From Asparagopsis taxiformis (taxonomy: Eukaryota > Rhodophyta > Florideophyceae > Bonnemaisoniales > Bonnemaisoniaceae): a stretch of DNA of 64,000 bases. Made by a program: the position numbers and the translations under genes. The notes below the pieces were generated by a model. It made no database searches, was not told where the DNA came from, and saw only the letters and a program-made list of their open reading frames with translations. The stretch spans positions 310,001 through 374,000 of the forward strand of contig JALQPE010001860.1 of the NCBI GenBank assembly GCA_030407315.1, read 5' to 3'. This document shows, piece after piece, positions 51,414-62,540 of this stretch. The first letter of the stretch is position 1. The number at the start of each line of letters is the position of its first letter.

Positions 51414-54400
51414 ATGGTCGACACAGCGCTGCAAGTCTTCCGCGACCGACAAGCAACCGGCCACACAACCGTGGTCGTCTTCTATCGCGGCGAGCGATCC
51501 TTCTTCTGTCGCCAATGGCTCAAGCGCTGGCTCTCCATCCCCGCCATCGAGCGTCGTTTCGACCTCGCCGACGTCTATCTCCTCTTCGTCTCCAGTCAAT
51601 CGCAGGGCAAAGCGTACAGCGTAGCCGACCAGTTCACATCCCATGCCTCGCTAATCGATCGTCGCGTCTTCTTCTACGGCGACCCGGAGCATCTTCTCGT
51701 CAATCATTTAATCCAAGCCAGCATATCCCGTCCCGTCATTACCAACCCCGAATCGCACCGCGCCCACGGCTGGGTCTTCGACTTTGGCATGGTCCAACCC
51801 GCCATTGTCGCTGTCGGTGCCGATTGCGCCGTCCTCTACGAATGGACCACCAAGCCCAGCTTGCGAAATGTCGCCGGAAAACTCGACAGACCCGACCCGT
51901 GGGACGTCTGGGATCGCATTGAACGTCGTTTGGATCGTATTCGCATCGCAAAGGCACGCGCCGCTCGAAAGAATAGCCCCCCTTCTATGCTTCCCACGCT
52001 TGCTGCACCCTCTCGTACCTCCCATTCTCAACATGCAAAGGACCGCGTGGCTAGTGACGGCGTCACTACCGCTTCCCATTCGCACACCTCAGAGTTGCCC
52101 CACAATACTTCCCCCTTGTTGCTTGCCGCTAATGTTACCCAGCATGAACATTTAATTGATGTCACAGGGCTGGAAACGTTGCCAGTTATTGAATCAACTA
52201 CAAAGTCGTTGCAAAATGTACGCGCAGCGACTTTTCCGCCCATTACCGATTCTCTTGTGGCCGCCGCTTCCGCTCTGCCCGATCAACCCGACGCTGTACC
52301 TGTTGCCGCCACTTCCGACGCATCCACCTTCTCTATGGACGCTAGCGCTGATGTCGATCAGGTGCAGCAAATTGCAGTTACCGCTACCGCTGACGAACAA
52401 TCTGGTAAGGCCACTGATGAGCCTAGCGAGTGGCTACATTTAACGCCAGCAACGCAAATGCTGGATGGTAACAGGTCCATCAACACCAAGGACTTCACTG
52501 ATGCGGCGACGTCGGCCGATCAATTGTTGACAACCACAGCTCCAGAACAATTGCAACTGGCAATTAGACGCCTTTCGCAAACTGTCAAGGATGACAAACA
52601 TGATGCAGGTAGTGTGGCCGGTGCCGACAAGCATAGTCACAAATTTATCGAAAATGTTAGCAAAGTCACTATTACTGACACTGCTGCACACAAATTAGAG
52701 AGTGGCTCCAAACAAACTGCTAATATCACGCTGCGTTCCGGTGTAATTGATTCTGAGAGCACTGTCACCGACAGTGAGGAAAGCGCGATAACAAGCGCCC
52801 TACATGGGAGTGAAGTATGCCCGCCCGGCATGGTCATGAAATCTGATAGCGCTGCATTGTCAAGTCCGAAACGCACAGACGCTACTGCTCGGGGTGTCGC
52901 GTTTGAAGAGGATGAAGAGCTGCAACCTATCGGCGAAGATTTGGCGCAAGTGTGCAAGTCGTCTGGCGGGGATGGTTCGGAAAGAATCGAACAGCAGCTG
53001 AGCTCTGAGAGTTTTGACATTCACCCATCATCTGCAGCAGACCACATGGATACCAGTGTTGCTTCAGTAGGGTCGGATCAAGTTGAAATTTCAATCCCGA
53101 TTTCAAAGCATGAATCTGTACGGACAGAAGACTCGTCTCAAGCAAACACACTCAACTTTGAGCATCATGTGCTTTTGGGCCAACGAGTGAGTCCGGGTGA
53201 AAGCGAGGAGAGACGACTCGACATGTCGGATTACTTGAAAGATATGAAGGACCCTATGAAACGAGCGCGCAGCAACATGATGGTGTTAGATTCGTCGGAA
53301 TACACGGACGGCTCTACAAGCTTGACAACGCGTGCTTCGGAGGCACTTACAGATGATGGTGGAAAAGGTTCAGCGTTGGATGGTAAGATGATTTCAAGTG
53401 GTCTTGCAGGGGAAGTACTTGCCAGCACTGTAAGTGCTTTGGATGCACAAATTTCGGATCGAATTTCAACCGAGGAAGAGGGCAATACATTGAAACCTGA
53501 GGCGGTTCTGATTCCAACCACTGATTCACCGCATCCAGAGGCTGCTACTCCACGAGGACCAGCGTATGACATGTCACCTTTTGCGGACGCAGAGCATGAG
53601 TTGCTTCCAAGCGGTCAACTGTTTGAGGGAAGCGAAGTAGCTGGCGGAAGACGCGACGAATATGAAGCGTATGATGAATACATTGTTTGTGAATATGAAG
53701 TGGAAGAGTATGTAGAAGAGTACGAGTCGGACACGTTGTCCAAGTCGCGCATTTTCAAGAATGTGACTGTGGAGGAAGAAGAAGACCTGAACGGAGGGAG
53801 TACTGCGGATGTGTCGGCTGTAGTGACGAATGCACTTGCGGCGGCCAAGAGGAGCAGCGGAATTGGGAGGGTGATAGTGACGGTCGTAATAAAGATGAAC
53901 AAGGAGTTGGTGGTGACAAGAAGACGGCGACTCTGGGCGATTGCGATGAGGTGGAGGAGAATGTGCGACCGATGGGCTCTGTGCGCAGTGCACTACGAAA
54001 AATTGGTGGGGGAGGGAGACAGAAGCGGAGCGGGCGCGAGGAACGGGAGGTGGAAGAAGCAAGTGTGGACAAGGCAACACGCAAGGACACATTGAGATCT
54101 GTGCTGAGAAAAGTGCCGGGGAAGAGTGAAGAAGGAGAAGATGTGGAGACAACAGAAGATATCGAGTGCAGTTCGAAACTTGGACGCAAGGAAACATTGA
54201 AATCGGTGCTTCGAAAAATCCCGGTGCCGAAAAATTTGAAGAGACATCATACGTTGGCGGACAGTTCTGACACGGTGCCGGTGATGAGCACACCAGTTGA
54301 GAGTGGCAATCATACACCATTGAAGACGCCTTCGCGGCACACGTCTCTGCCACGGAGCACACGAGGAGAGCGAGAGGTGATCGAGATCGACAGTGGGGAT

Positions 54401-55024
54401 GAGAATGGGCGAATTGTGCGCAAGGATACGCTTCGAGCGGCGTTACGCAATCTATCGTTTGCGCGACACAGCGACGTCGGGGTGGAGAGTCCGAAATTTT
54501 CGGGGTTGAGCGATTGCGCGAGCACGGAGGAGCGACGGGAGGGCGTGCGAGTGATGAAGCGACTGCCGGGGAGCTACGACGGCGTGTTGCGATGCGTCGG
54601 GGACGAGACGGACGAAACGTGCACCAAGGCGACGAGCGATGAGGACAAGGGCGGCGACATCGTGGAGCATCGTGTGGAGCGACGAGAAGGATTGCCGAAA
54701 AGTCTATCGGACCGACAAGCGGACACACCGGCCGAGCTGCAGATCACGGACGGGGTGCCAGTGAAGAAGAGCAAGTTTCGACGTACACTGTCTCGACTGC
54801 GCCATTCGGCATTGCGCAACAGCGATGTTGGGGCGCTGTCGGGCGACGAGGAGGAGGGCGAACGGAGACGGCGGCGAACGCGCGATCGGGAGGACTACCG
54901 TGTGCGCGGCGGTGGCGGTAGTGGTCGCGAGGAGGAGGGCGAGAAGGTGACGGGCAAGATGTCGTTTGCTGTAGTGGGAGAGAAGATTCTTTCGAAATTG
55001 AAACATGTGAGCGGCAACGTCTAG
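51414..55024 (+). CDS. Redoxin-like N-domain plus acidic linker plus RKDTLRS-repeat C-terminus, frame broken near 53865
   Basis: Unnamed protein of about 1200 residues if read as one gene. The first frame (ATG 51414) is a thioredoxin-fold AhpC/TSA_2-like domain (about 1-180) with VVVFYRGERSFFCRQWL. Here the usual WCPxCR carries Ser in place of the first Cys. A long Ser/Thr/Glu-rich acidic linker follows. Coding character in this frame ends about 53870, although the frame stays open to 54095. From about 53850 the next frame becomes coding-like and runs to 55024. It holds at least three repeats, KDTLRSVLRKVP, KETLKSVLRKIP and KDTLRAALRNLS, plus SVRSALRKI and a Lys/Arg-rich end. No intron of normal size fits the change. 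One missing base in the GGGAGGG run at 53865-53871 would join the frames. Confidence 0.65.
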
Positions 55025-55768
55025 TTTTTTTTTTGTTTTTGTTTACGAAAAGCAAAGTAAATAATGAGTTGTTTGTTGTGATGATGACAAGTACACGTGT
55101 AGATGGAAGGATCAAGTTTGGGCGGACTCGGAATGAGTGTAGCATTTGACATGAGCGCAACGGGCGTTGGTTGGTTTTTGTTATTCAAAAAAACATGACA
55201 AGTTGTCATCCTGTTTGGAAGCTGGACACAATCATGTTTTTGAACAAATGTTGGTGCACCGTGATTTAGGGTTTGTGTGGCACCGGTTGTTTGACGGGTG
55301 ACAAGTCGTCAAGTGCTCTGAGAGAGTTGTGAGTGGACATGACAGATTGTCAGGGCAATCGACTGGCTGGCGTCGAAAGAACGGGAGTAAGGAAGGCGGT
55401 GAGTCTGGATCGAAGGATTTGGATCCGAGGAGGGAAACAGAGGAGGACACTGTCGAAAGATACAAATCACTCACCAATCACGCTCTGTCGACAACAAGTC
55501 ATCTCATTGTTGCAGCGAGCCACATCTCTCGCACATACATAACGCGGCGGCGCGGACAGCATGTCAAAGGCAATCGTCAGCCCCGTGCTGCAGCTGCTTG
55601 TCACCGAGTTGTTGCTTACTATAGTGCAGTGAAGCGCACTGGGACCGTAGTGCATTGACTCCAACCGACCCGTACCGTACCTTCGAATATACCAGCCATC
55701 CCAACCCACGCACTCATCCCGCATCATCTTTGCGCGCGTGCGCGGCGACAAGTGCGCCCGCACACAAC
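55025..55768. other. Intergenic region, no gene seen
   Basis: About 740 nt: the 3' UTR of the repeat protein (T-rich at 55023-55045) and the promoter/5' UTR of the homeodomain gene. The homeodomain frame is open upstream of its ATG only from TTG. Confidence 0.5.
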
Positions 55769-57085
55769 ATGTCTCGCCACGATGCGCGTTCGACGCCATT
55801 TGTAATTCCCTTCCCCTCGTCTCCTCCGCCGGCACAGCCGGCGCCGGCACCGGCCCCGCCGGCACCCCAACCGACCAGTCTGGCGGTAGGACAGCCGCCG
55901 CCGACGCACACGCAACCACAGCCGCCCATGCCGCTACCGATACCGGTACCATCGCTTCCGTCGCTATCGGCAGCCGCGACGCGCACCGACGCCTTTGCGG
56001 CCGACTTTAGTCCAGCGTACAACGCGCCGCCCGCCACCGCGACCTACCAGTTTGATTACATCGCGCCGCCGATGACCGCGTCGACGCCGACGCCCGTGAT
56101 CCCGCCCGTGTCCGCGACCGGTATCGCGTCGCCCGTCACGCGCTCCTACGCCTCCAAGAGGGAGTACGCCGATCACGCCGCGCACAACGGCCACACCTTT
56201 TCTGGTTTGACACATGGCATTATGTCACACCCGTTTTTCGCGCTACTGTTCAAAAAGGTTTTCCAGGTGTGCGGTAGCACCGCCTTCGACACCGGCCAGC
56301 TGTCTGGATACTTTGCCGACGCCGAGAGCCGTGCAAAGGGGTTGAAGAGCTATGCCGAGACGCAAGGGCTCGACGGCGCTTGTGAGAAATGGACCTCGAC
56401 TGATGTGTTTATGTCGGCGTTGATTGCCGCTTTTGCTTCACTACAGTCTTCTATGGCGTCTGGTGCACCGACAAAGAATCATACTCTGCATCACACCATT
56501 GTGGTGGCGGAGCGCGCGCTGAGTAGCGGCGCGCAGTATACCGATCCGCGCTTTGTAGGCGCGACAAGAGATCGCTTTCCGTATCATAGTAGTCCGTTAC
56601 GAGGGGATAGAATGATTTCCAAGCCGATACACGGCGCGGCGACCAGGACGCCGCTCACGGAGAAGGCCAAGGCGGCGCTGGAACGCTGGTTTCAGGACAA
56701 TTTGGAGAATCCGTATCCGACGGTTGCGCAAAAAATGGAACTGGCGCGCATTTGTTCCATGACGCTGTCGAGTGTAAATAATTGGTTTGGGAACAAGCGG
56801 ATGAGAATCAAACGGAAGATGCTCAACGTGAACACCTCGGATGCCAACGGGTTTGGAGCGGATGGGCCGTCGATTTCAAATAAAGTGTTAGCGCCGAGGA
56901 GCAAATGGAACGCAGTGGTCGTGTCCAAAATGAACAGCCAAGCTGGACGGGAAGTTGTGGCGTCGGCTACGGGGCGGGCAAATATCTATGCAGATGATCA
57001 TGATGCAATGGGTGTGCTACGTGCAGACGGCTCTGCACACAATCTGGGTATGCATGATGCACGAAGCATGAATCCGCCGTCTTGA
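55769..57085 (+). CDS. TALE-class homeodomain transcription factor, PBX-like homeodomain
   Basis: A 438-residue DNA-binding protein from the ATG at 55769. The N-terminus is Pro/Ala/Thr-rich (to about 130). A helical domain at about 145-250 includes HGIMSHPFFALLFKKVFQVCG, like the HPL-type start of MEINOX/KNOX-class domains. The homeodomain is at about 295-355. It contains TEKAKAALERWFQDNLENPYPT, the three-residue TALE loop with the PYP turn, and a recognition helix VNNWFGNKRMRIKRK. The WFGNKR sequence is the PBC/PBX form. Heterodimer partners would be KNOX-like TALE proteins, which elsewhere in algae control the haploid-to-diploid switch. That role here is inference. Intronless. Confidence 0.88.
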   Translation: MSRHDARSTPFVIPFPSSPPPAQPAPAPAPPAPQPTSLAVGQPPPTHTQPQPPMPLPIPVPSLPSLSAAATRTDAFAADFSPAYNAPPATATYQFDYIAPPMTASTPTPVIPPVSATGIASPVTRSYASKREYADHAAHNGHTFSGLTHGIMSHPFFALLFKKVFQVCGSTAFDTGQLSGYFADAESRAKGLKSYAETQGLDGACEKWTSTDVFMSALIAAFASLQSSMASGAPTKNHTLHHTIVVAERALSSGAQYTDPRFVGATRDRFPYHSSPLRGDRMISKPIHGAATRTPLTEKAKAALERWFQDNLENPYPTVAQKMELARICSMTLSSVNNWFGNKRMRIKRKMLNVNTSDANGFGADGPSISNKVLAPRSKWNAVVVSKMNSQAGREVVASATGRANIYADDHDAMGVLRADGSAHNLGMHDARSMNPPS

Positions 57086-57309
57086 TATTTGTTAAAGCTA
57101 CGTTATCTACTTGCGTGAGAGAGATAGAAACTAGAGTACGCCTTGTTTAAAAAAAATTGTAAAGAGAGAAAAGCTAAATGTGCTTGGGAAAGCGCGAGCG
57201 CGGGGGAGATAACTCACATTACTGTAATAAAAAACATACAACCGACTGTCAAGCGATGATTGGGCTTGTGACATTTACTCGTGGCCGTACCCCAGATGCA
57301 TGACAGTCA

Positions 57310-59466
57310 CTACAGTACAGTTTTACGCTTGTCACGACGAGCATACAGTCGCCGCAGCGCGTCTTTGGCTTTGCCGTCTGGAAAGTTGGAAAGATCAAAA
57401 TAGTGTGCCGCTTGCTGCACCAGCCACTCCCCTTTCACCTCACTACACAGTCGGATGTGCTGACTTTTCGTCAGAACAAACTCGTTATACATCACCCACT
57501 CCGGACGCCGTCCCATGCCACACGACGGGTGCATAACGACTCGTTGGTTGTCCTTGACCGTCAGATACTCCTTTCCCTTGTTCGCCTCCGAGTACGCGAC
57601 GTGCATGAAGAAGCCGCTCAGAATAGCTTTACGAATGTTGGTCGAATACGCCATATCCTCGATCGGAGTCGACACCAGTTCCAGCCCGCACCGACGCATC
57701 GTGCCCACGAGCTGTTTGCGCACATTGTCCGCCGAGCGCATCGCGCGCGGATTCACATAGTTGTCCCAACACCAGTCCGCGCTGCCCTGCTTGCTGCTCT
57801 CGCTCGCTTTGTACGCGTGGAACACGTTGAGCAGCATCAGATGGTCCCCTTCCTTGTGCGCAAATGGATTGCTACTTTTGCGCGCGCGCCCCTCCCGCTC
57901 CTTCTTCTTCACCCGCACCTGCCAGTGCTGCGCCGTGGACATCATGGCGACAATGGTCACCACTTCGTTGGAGCATTTAAACTGCGGCGATCGGATCAGC
58001 GCTGCCGAGCTCTCGGGTCCGAGTGGAAACTCGCTCATAATGCTTCCAAACTTTGTCAGCTCTCCTTCGTCGTCCAGCGCGCCGAGATAGTTGAGGTTTT
58101 CCAACGCGCGCATCATTGTTTCCGGCGCCGGTGGGTCCATGAAATCAAAGTGCACCAGGTCGTCGATCCCGAGTTTCTTCAGTTGCAGCACAACGTTACC
58201 GAGGTTCGATCGTAGAATCTCCGGATGCGATGTCTCCTCCAAATGCTCCTCAAACGATTCCAGAGTGTACAATCGGAAACATTTGCCGGGGCGCGTACGT
58301 CCCGCACGCCCGGCACGCTGCTTCGCCGATGCGCGTGAAATGCCCTGTACCGTAAGACTCTCGACACGAGACCTGGGATGGTACACTTTCTGCTTGGAGA
58401 AGCCCGTGTCCACAACGTATACCACCCCGTCGATGGTCAGTGACGTCTCGGCAATGTTCGTCGCGCAAATCACCTTGCGACCCGCTGGCCCGCCGCTGTA
58501 CGCAGGCGGTGGTGCCGGATTGAATACGCTCTGTTGTTTGGCAGGCGGCAACGATCCGTACAGAGGAAGGACGGCGACAGGCCCGATTTCTCGCTCCAGC
58601 CACGACGTTGCTTCTTCAATTTTTTTGCAACTTTCCTCGATTTCTTCTTCACCAGTCAAGAAGACGAGAATGTCTCCCTCGCCCTCCTTTTTACAAATTT
58701 CCACCACTGTGCGAATGGCAGCCTCCACATAGTCTTGCTCTGGAGCGCTCGAGTAAAAGATTTCAACGGGGAACATGCGTCCGGGAACACTCAACAGTGG
58801 TGCTCCATTGAAAAACTTTTGAAACTTGTTCGCATCCATCGTGGCACTCATTACAACTACCCTGAGGTCGTCACGCTTCTCCAATATACCCTTGAGAAGT
58901 CCCATCAACACATCGGTGCTCAGTGTGCGTTCATGCGCTTCATCGAGCACGATCGCACTATATCTATTCAGCAGAGGATCCGTCATCGCCTCTCTTAGCA
59001 ACATTCCATCTGTGAGGTACCTCAAAATTGTGTTAGCGCTCGTTTTATCCTCGAATCGAATAGTGTATCCAACTGCATCACCAAGGCGAACATCCATCTC
59101 TTGCGCAACTCGAGTGGCCACAGACATAGCGGCAACTCGCCGGGGCTGTGTGCAGCAGACAGTTTTTCCGTTGCTGACATAACCAGCATCGATGAGAAAT
59201 TGCGGAATTTGAGTCGTTTTGCCAGAACCGGTTTCACCTTCAAGTACAACAACGCGGTTACTCTTCATATAGTTGAGCAGTTTCTTGCGAGACTCCCATA
59301 CAGGTAGTGTCTTACGGGTGGCTAGAATTGTATAGTAGCGCTGTGAATAGGGCTTGCCAGTGAATGGGTTCTCTGCAGCTTCGGGAGCATCTGAAGTTTT
59401 GGCGCTGTCTTTTTTGTGCGCATTGGGGCGAACGTCTAGACGACGTCTTTTTCCGTGATCGCCCAT
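57310..59466 (-). CDS. PRP43: DEAH-box RNA helicase, Prp43/DHX15 type
   Basis: Helicase that releases the excised-intron lariat spliceosome and acts in ribosome assembly. The protein has 718 residues from the ATG at 59466; the longer frame begins at TTG. Motifs: ENPFTGKPYSQRYYTIL before the core, typical of Prp43; motif I GETGSGKT (77-84); TQPRRVAA (Ia); DEAH (175-178); SAT (207-209); FLTGEEEIEESC (IV); TNIAETSLTI (V); and QRAGRAGRTRPGKCFRLY (VI). Winged-helix and ratchet domains follow, then the OB-fold with PSCGMGRRPEWVMYNEFVLT. Length matches Prp43 (about 720-800). No intron. G-patch cofactors would be expected partners. Confidence 0.95.
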   Translation of the reverse strand: MGDHGKRRRLDVRPNAHKKDSAKTSDAPEAAENPFTGKPYSQRYYTILATRKTLPVWESRKKLLNYMKSNRVVVLEGETGSGKTTQIPQFLIDAGYVSNGKTVCCTQPRRVAAMSVATRVAQEMDVRLGDAVGYTIRFEDKTSANTILRYLTDGMLLREAMTDPLLNRYSAIVLDEAHERTLSTDVLMGLLKGILEKRDDLRVVVMSATMDANKFQKFFNGAPLLSVPGRMFPVEIFYSSAPEQDYVEAAIRTVVEICKKEGEGDILVFLTGEEEIEESCKKIEEATSWLEREIGPVAVLPLYGSLPPAKQQSVFNPAPPPAYSGGPAGRKVICATNIAETSLTIDGVVYVVDTGFSKQKVYHPRSRVESLTVQGISRASAKQRAGRAGRTRPGKCFRLYTLESFEEHLEETSHPEILRSNLGNVVLQLKKLGIDDLVHFDFMDPPAPETMMRALENLNYLGALDDEGELTKFGSIMSEFPLGPESSAALIRSPQFKCSNEVVTIVAMMSTAQHWQVRVKKKEREGRARKSSNPFAHKEGDHLMLLNVFHAYKASESSKQGSADWCWDNYVNPRAMRSADNVRKQLVGTMRRCGLELVSTPIEDMAYSTNIRKAILSGFFMHVAYSEANKGKEYLTVKDNQRVVMHPSCGMGRRPEWVMYNEFVLTKSQHIRLCSEVKGEWLVQQAAHYFDLSNFPDGKAKDALRRLYARRDKRKTVL

Positions 59467-60848
59467 TGCGCTTTTTCTGCTGGCAGCGGAAAGCCGGAGA
59501 CGCTTAATTGCAGTTGCGAGGGAAGAGGAAGCCAATGAAGACGATAGAGCAAGGTAGTGAGCCGGACGGCCGCGTGGTTTCCATTGCTGTTGAGGTCGGA
59601 TCAATTTTAGAGTTTTCGAATATTTTAGAAATACAATTGAAAAAGATGGAATGAATCATGCAGGCGCTTGGGAGTATCACAGTACACATTGGGGGCGGAG
59701 AAGCAGACGTAGACGCTCAGGGTAGTTGAGGCTAATGTGACAAAGCGGCGAAGCTTGGACAAGCATCAGCCACGCTTTCGTTGAAATCAGCTACCAAGTT
59801 GCGTGCCTGCCACGAGCTAATGCCAATGGATGGGAAAAACCTATTCGACATGGAAGCTTCCGCTCTTTAACCGCAACATTATATAGATTATATGGCTGGA
59901 GATCAGGTGAGAGCAAATCTTGTCGAAGCACTCTCTTGCACGTCAGAATTCCAAGCAAGTATACAAGAGGGAATGGAGCGATATCAGCTGTCGCGCCGAT
60001 GGGCGCAGTGACAAAGCGAGCGATCAGCAGATTGTGATACGTACCATTCCAGCTGATATGCTCCACTACATGGGATGCTCACGCGCTTCGCACGCGTGAG
60101 ATATCAGCCGTTGATGGACATAGGCTTGTATGTTATCTATCACTACCAAACCCTAACAATGTCGACATCACTGGCGTACAATACAGCTTCCAAGTTGAAC
60201 TCACTTTTATCTGACATTACTGTACATCGCGAGACCAAATGTCCGCCGTTTTGTTCTCATACGAAGCTGTAAATAGCTTCCATTCTCTCCACTTGACTTG
60301 GTCTCCAGTTTGCTGCAGCGCAAATGACAATGTCGGCAGCCGAGCCAACGATCAAAAGCCGCCATTTAGAAACACAAGTGTCTTTCAAACGAACAACAAA
60401 ACTCTTGTAGCTATTCCACGACGTACATCTCTTCGCTTGTTAACGTCTTCCACACATCTCGCGTGACTTGCAAACGCTTTCGACACACTACAAGCAATGC
60501 GCGATTGTACCGTTTACAACGTTTTCCCGCCCTCCTTCATATTTGCTATGGAAACGGTTCAACGAGGGGAGCTGTTCGTCCACCACATAGGTTTTGCTTT
60601 TGAGCCACAAAGCACAAACTCCTCTGGCCTGCGTCAATCATATAATTGTTGCACGATATATCTCAGGATAGCAGAGAGCAATTGACTTGAGCCAGACGAT
60701 TTACTGTAGAGTTTGTCTGCCGTCCGCTCCGTTTCCACCTCATGGATTCATCGATGGCTCTAAAGACTCACAACGCTTGGAGCATCACAGGCGCTTTACA
60801 GACTACAGTGGCGAAAAATTGAATACAACATAACACTAACATTCACAT
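59467..60848. other. Intergenic region of 1.38 kb, no gene seen
   Basis: Frames up to about 90 codons occur on the minus strand (59791-60066), but the longest starts with GTG and has no motif. It may hold the helicase promoter and the long 3' UTR of the downstream PLP enzyme. Confidence 0.45.
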
Positions 60849-62540
60849 TTACAACTTTGTCCCTGTCATACAACCGCCCCGTGTCGAGCCCAACTTCATC
60901 TTACTTACTTGCTTCACCAGCCACTCCCGCCGCCTCTCTTCTCTAATCTTTGAGCTTCTCATTCTCCGATTCGGTAATACACACTGCGGACGGCTTTCTA
61001 CAACAGTTCGATCCACAAACGATTCCATAAATGATAGAAAGTGCGAAATGTCTCTCAAGTTACTGGCAATGCCCACCGACACCCGAACAGATCCAATGTA
61101 CGGATCATTCATACATTTAGAAAACTTTTCGACAGAGAATTCTTCTGCTGCTGTCTTGGCGATACATTTCATCATCTCCTCTGCCGAAATATGGAACGCA
61201 GCCTCTGCAGCTCCTGGATTGCAAAAGCATCCGGTGCGCAATGATATATTCTTTTCATTCGCTTCTGTCTCAACTATCCGAGGGTCTACTTTCGCACCCT
61301 GTGGTGAGAAAATATTGAAGTTGACGGTGCCACCCCTCATGCGAAGGCTGGTCGGTCCATATATTCTCACAACGTCCCGACGGTTTGAATGCTTAAGTGT
61401 CGACAACCCATGCAGAAGAAGCGCAGTCATTTGTGTCACGTGATTTTGCACCACATCCATACCAATATTTTCAAGATACTTCAGACCGCGAGAAATCGAT
61501 GGAATGAGCATAAAGTTGACCGTACCATCTTCGAACGCTTCGTGAAGCTCAGACATCAGATGCACATTATTTTGTACACTCACAAAGCGAATTGTTCCAC
61601 CTGCAAACCATGGTCGTTTCAAAATTTGAAGGGCACTCTTCTTGGCGATCAAAGCCCCAACCCCAGTAGGAAATCCAAACATTTTGTAGAATGATACAGA
61701 TACGAATTCAGGGTGCACAGTCGAAAGATCCAGTGGACTTGTGGGGACGAACGCTGCCGCGTCTAGAACAACGTGATAGTTGAGGCGTTGTGCAAGTGTC
61801 ACAAGATCCAGTGAATGTTTAACCCCCGAGAAATTGGATTGTGCCGGGAAAGCAAAAAGGTTTGGAGCATTTCGGTGACGGTTGCGTAGAACTTTTTCAA
61901 CAGCCTTTAGGGACTCTACTCTCAGTTCTGGAGTAATGGGCAAGTAGATCACACGTGCACCCCGTGAAAAAGCGTATTCACGAATACCGTTGACAGAGTT
62001 GTGATTGTCTGCGAGCAATGCGAAATGGGATGTACGTCGAAACGGATAGCTTTCGGCGATAAGTTTTAGAGCACCGCTTGCGTTTGCAGTGAAAATCACG
62101 TCATATTCTCGAGGATCAGCGTTGAAGAACTGTAAAATGTGGGAACGGGTTCGATCAACTTGTCCCGTTGCTAACATGGATGTTGGGTTTTCTGAATGTG
62201 GGTTTCCCAGCACATCGTTACTGAGTGCATCAATGTGAGGTTGGATAATGGATTGGGGATGCAGTCCAGCACCAGTGTAGTCCAGGTAAGTATGATTTCC
62301 AGCATCGAGCCGTGCAAAATCCGTAGTTCGGAGCTGCTCGAAATCTGTAGATTCAGAATTTGGCACATTGCAGAGGCACGGGTAACTGGATGATGAGCAC
62401 AAAGCGGAGACTTCACCAGTTGCTGTGCAGGATGCCATAGCGCAAAGTTCAGGACCCATTTCGGTGAAGTGAAGTTTGCTTGGAGCTGTGTTGGTAGCGG
62501 AGATTGCTATGTGGATTATGGGAAGAGCTGGTTGTGACAT
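60849..62540 (-). CDS. Molybdenum-cofactor-sulfurase-like class V aminotransferase, no MOSC domain
   Basis: PLP-dependent NifS/MOCOS-type protein of 563 residues from the ATG at 62540. The first ~75 residues are not conserved. The domain opens with TYLDYTGAGLHPQSII and NPHSENPTS, as in MoCo sulfurases. HNSVNGIREYA, FAFPAQSNFSGVKH and VVLDAAAFVPTSPLDLS follow. The PLP lysine is in SVSFYKMFGFPTGVGALI (Lys286). The persulfide cysteine region LRTGCFCNPGA (Cys438, Cys440) is intact. The protein stops after the aminotransferase domain plus a basic tail; the C-terminal MOSC domain of plant and animal MOCOS is absent. The substrate (MoCo enzymes or another sulfur acceptor) is therefore open. Confidence 0.85.
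   Translation of the reverse strand: MSQPALPIIHIAISATNTAPSKLHFTEMGPELCAMASCTATGEVSALCSSSSYPCLCNVPNSESTDFEQLRTTDFARLDAGNHTYLDYTGAGLHPQSIIQPHIDALSNDVLGNPHSENPTSMLATGQVDRTRSHILQFFNADPREYDVIFTANASGALKLIAESYPFRRTSHFALLADNHNSVNGIREYAFSRGARVIYLPITPELRVESLKAVEKVLRNRHRNAPNLFAFPAQSNFSGVKHSLDLVTLAQRLNYHVVLDAAAFVPTSPLDLSTVHPEFVSVSFYKMFGFPTGVGALIAKKSALQILKRPWFAGGTIRFVSVQNNVHLMSELHEAFEDGTVNFMLIPSISRGLKYLENIGMDVVQNHVTQMTALLLHGLSTLKHSNRRDVVRIYGPTSLRMRGGTVNFNIFSPQGAKVDPRIVETEANEKNISLRTGCFCNPGAAEAAFHISAEEMMKCIAKTAAEEFSVEKFSKCMNDPYIGSVRVSVGIASNLRDISHFLSFMESFVDRTVVESRPQCVLPNRRMRSSKIREERRREWLVKQVSKMKLGSTRGGCMTGTKL

Noticed and set aside
53574..54728. 384-codon minus-strand frame opposite the repeat protein
   Set aside because: Ser/Pro/His-rich composition is the complement of acidic coding sequence, and the plus-strand repeats are clear.
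59791..60066. 91-codon minus-strand frame with a hydrophobic stretch
   Set aside because: Begins with GTG, not ATG; no splice partner or family could be seen.
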